Below are positions 5,193-5,271 of a stretch of 5,271 nucleotides of DNA, one piece after another. The position numbers and the translations under genes were made by a program. Within the stretch, counting starts at the first letter, position 1. Every line of letters starts with the position of its first letter. The notes beneath the pieces are model-generated. The model was not told where the DNA came from, did not search any database, and worked only from the letters and a program-made list of their open reading frames with translations. Source of the DNA: JAPUDQ01 sp039916485 (GTDB lineage Bacteria > Patescibacteriota > Saccharimonadia > Saccharimonadales > Saccharimonadaceae); the NCBI GenBank assembly GCA_039916485.1, contig JBDSLH010000013.1:1-5271 (forward strand), in the 5' to 3' direction.

Positions 5193-5221
5193 ATTGTAAC
5201 AAACAGCGGTGATTATGTCAC
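5193..5221 (-). promoter_or_regulatory. tRNA-His promoter
   Basis: GTGACA (5221-5216, five of six -35 bases), a 17-base spacer and an extended -10, TG-T-TACAAT (TACAAT at 5198-5193), give a start point near 5186, about 25 bases before the tRNA. Twelve bases around the -10 (TTGTTACAATAT) are identical to those of the sortase promoter. Confidence 0.65.
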
Positions 5222-5229
5222 TAATTTGA

Positions 5230-5264
5230 TTCCACCGGGCTAGCTCATACGTAGCCCGGTGGAA
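5230..5264. terminator. 13-bp hairpin at the right edge, terminator-like
   Basis: TTCCACCGGGCTA and TAGCCCGGTGGAA pair perfectly around a 9-base loop. On the + strand GTTTT follows, though no + strand gene ends here. On the minus strand, where it could end a gene lying to the right, the following bases are not T-rich. The direction therefore remains open. Confidence 0.5.
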
Positions 5265-5271
5265 GTTTTCG

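Noticed and set aside
5002..5202. 66-codon open frame on the minus strand
   Set aside because: It is a translation of the tRNA-His gene and flanks; the product contains the typical VAQLVRALVCGSGGRGFKPH tRNA artefact.
1..5271. CRISPR arrays, insertion sequences or phage genes
   Set aside because: No regularly spaced repeats, transposase or integrase frames, or target duplications were seen.

Overview
The window looks like a compact bacterial chromosome segment from the candidate phyla radiation, most likely a Saccharibacteria (TM7)-type organism. This is inferred from the mix of genes: peptidoglycan enzymes, a sortase and an actinobacterial-style secreted glycosidase-like protein. It also rests on tight spacing and on transcripts that appear to start at or next to the start codon. 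No gene here is a strict taxonomic marker, so the assignment is moderate. All reading frames fit the standard bacterial code: UGA appears only as a stop, so the SR1/Gracilibacteria code is not indicated.

Left part (1-3148). The window opens inside the 3' end of murB (+). It overlaps tail to tail by 11 bases with glyA (-), and the murB terminator hairpin lies inside the last codons of glyA. A 130-base divergent promoter region, carrying two dyads, separates glyA from a 506-residue gene on the + strand. That gene is an intact MurA enzyme fused behind an Xre-type helix-turn-helix domain, an unusual arrangement for the first committed step of peptidoglycan synthesis.

Middle part (3160-4742, - strand). 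A membrane-anchored sortase follows, converging on murA with 11 bases between the stops. Upstream of it is a secreted GH25-like protein with a clear signal peptide and six cysteines. Each has its own promoter-like sequence. The GH25-like gene appears to be leaderless.

Right part (4788-5271, - strand). A tRNA-His(GUG) gene with encoded G-1 and CCA has a good promoter upstream. Its 3' end runs into a 42-base palindrome. Below that lies about 230 bases without a convincing protein gene but with at least six consecutive hairpins, closed by a strong intrinsic terminator. This looks like an unassigned structured RNA. Two of its segments are exact copies of the 3' half of the tRNA-His gene. A 13-bp hairpin closes the window.

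Taken together, MurA and MurB make UDP-MurNAc, the sortase and the GH25-like protein act on or outside the cell wall, GlyA supplies glycine and one-carbon units, and the right end is an RNA-only locus. The two items most worth following are the HTH-MurA fusion and the tRNA-His-linked structured RNA.
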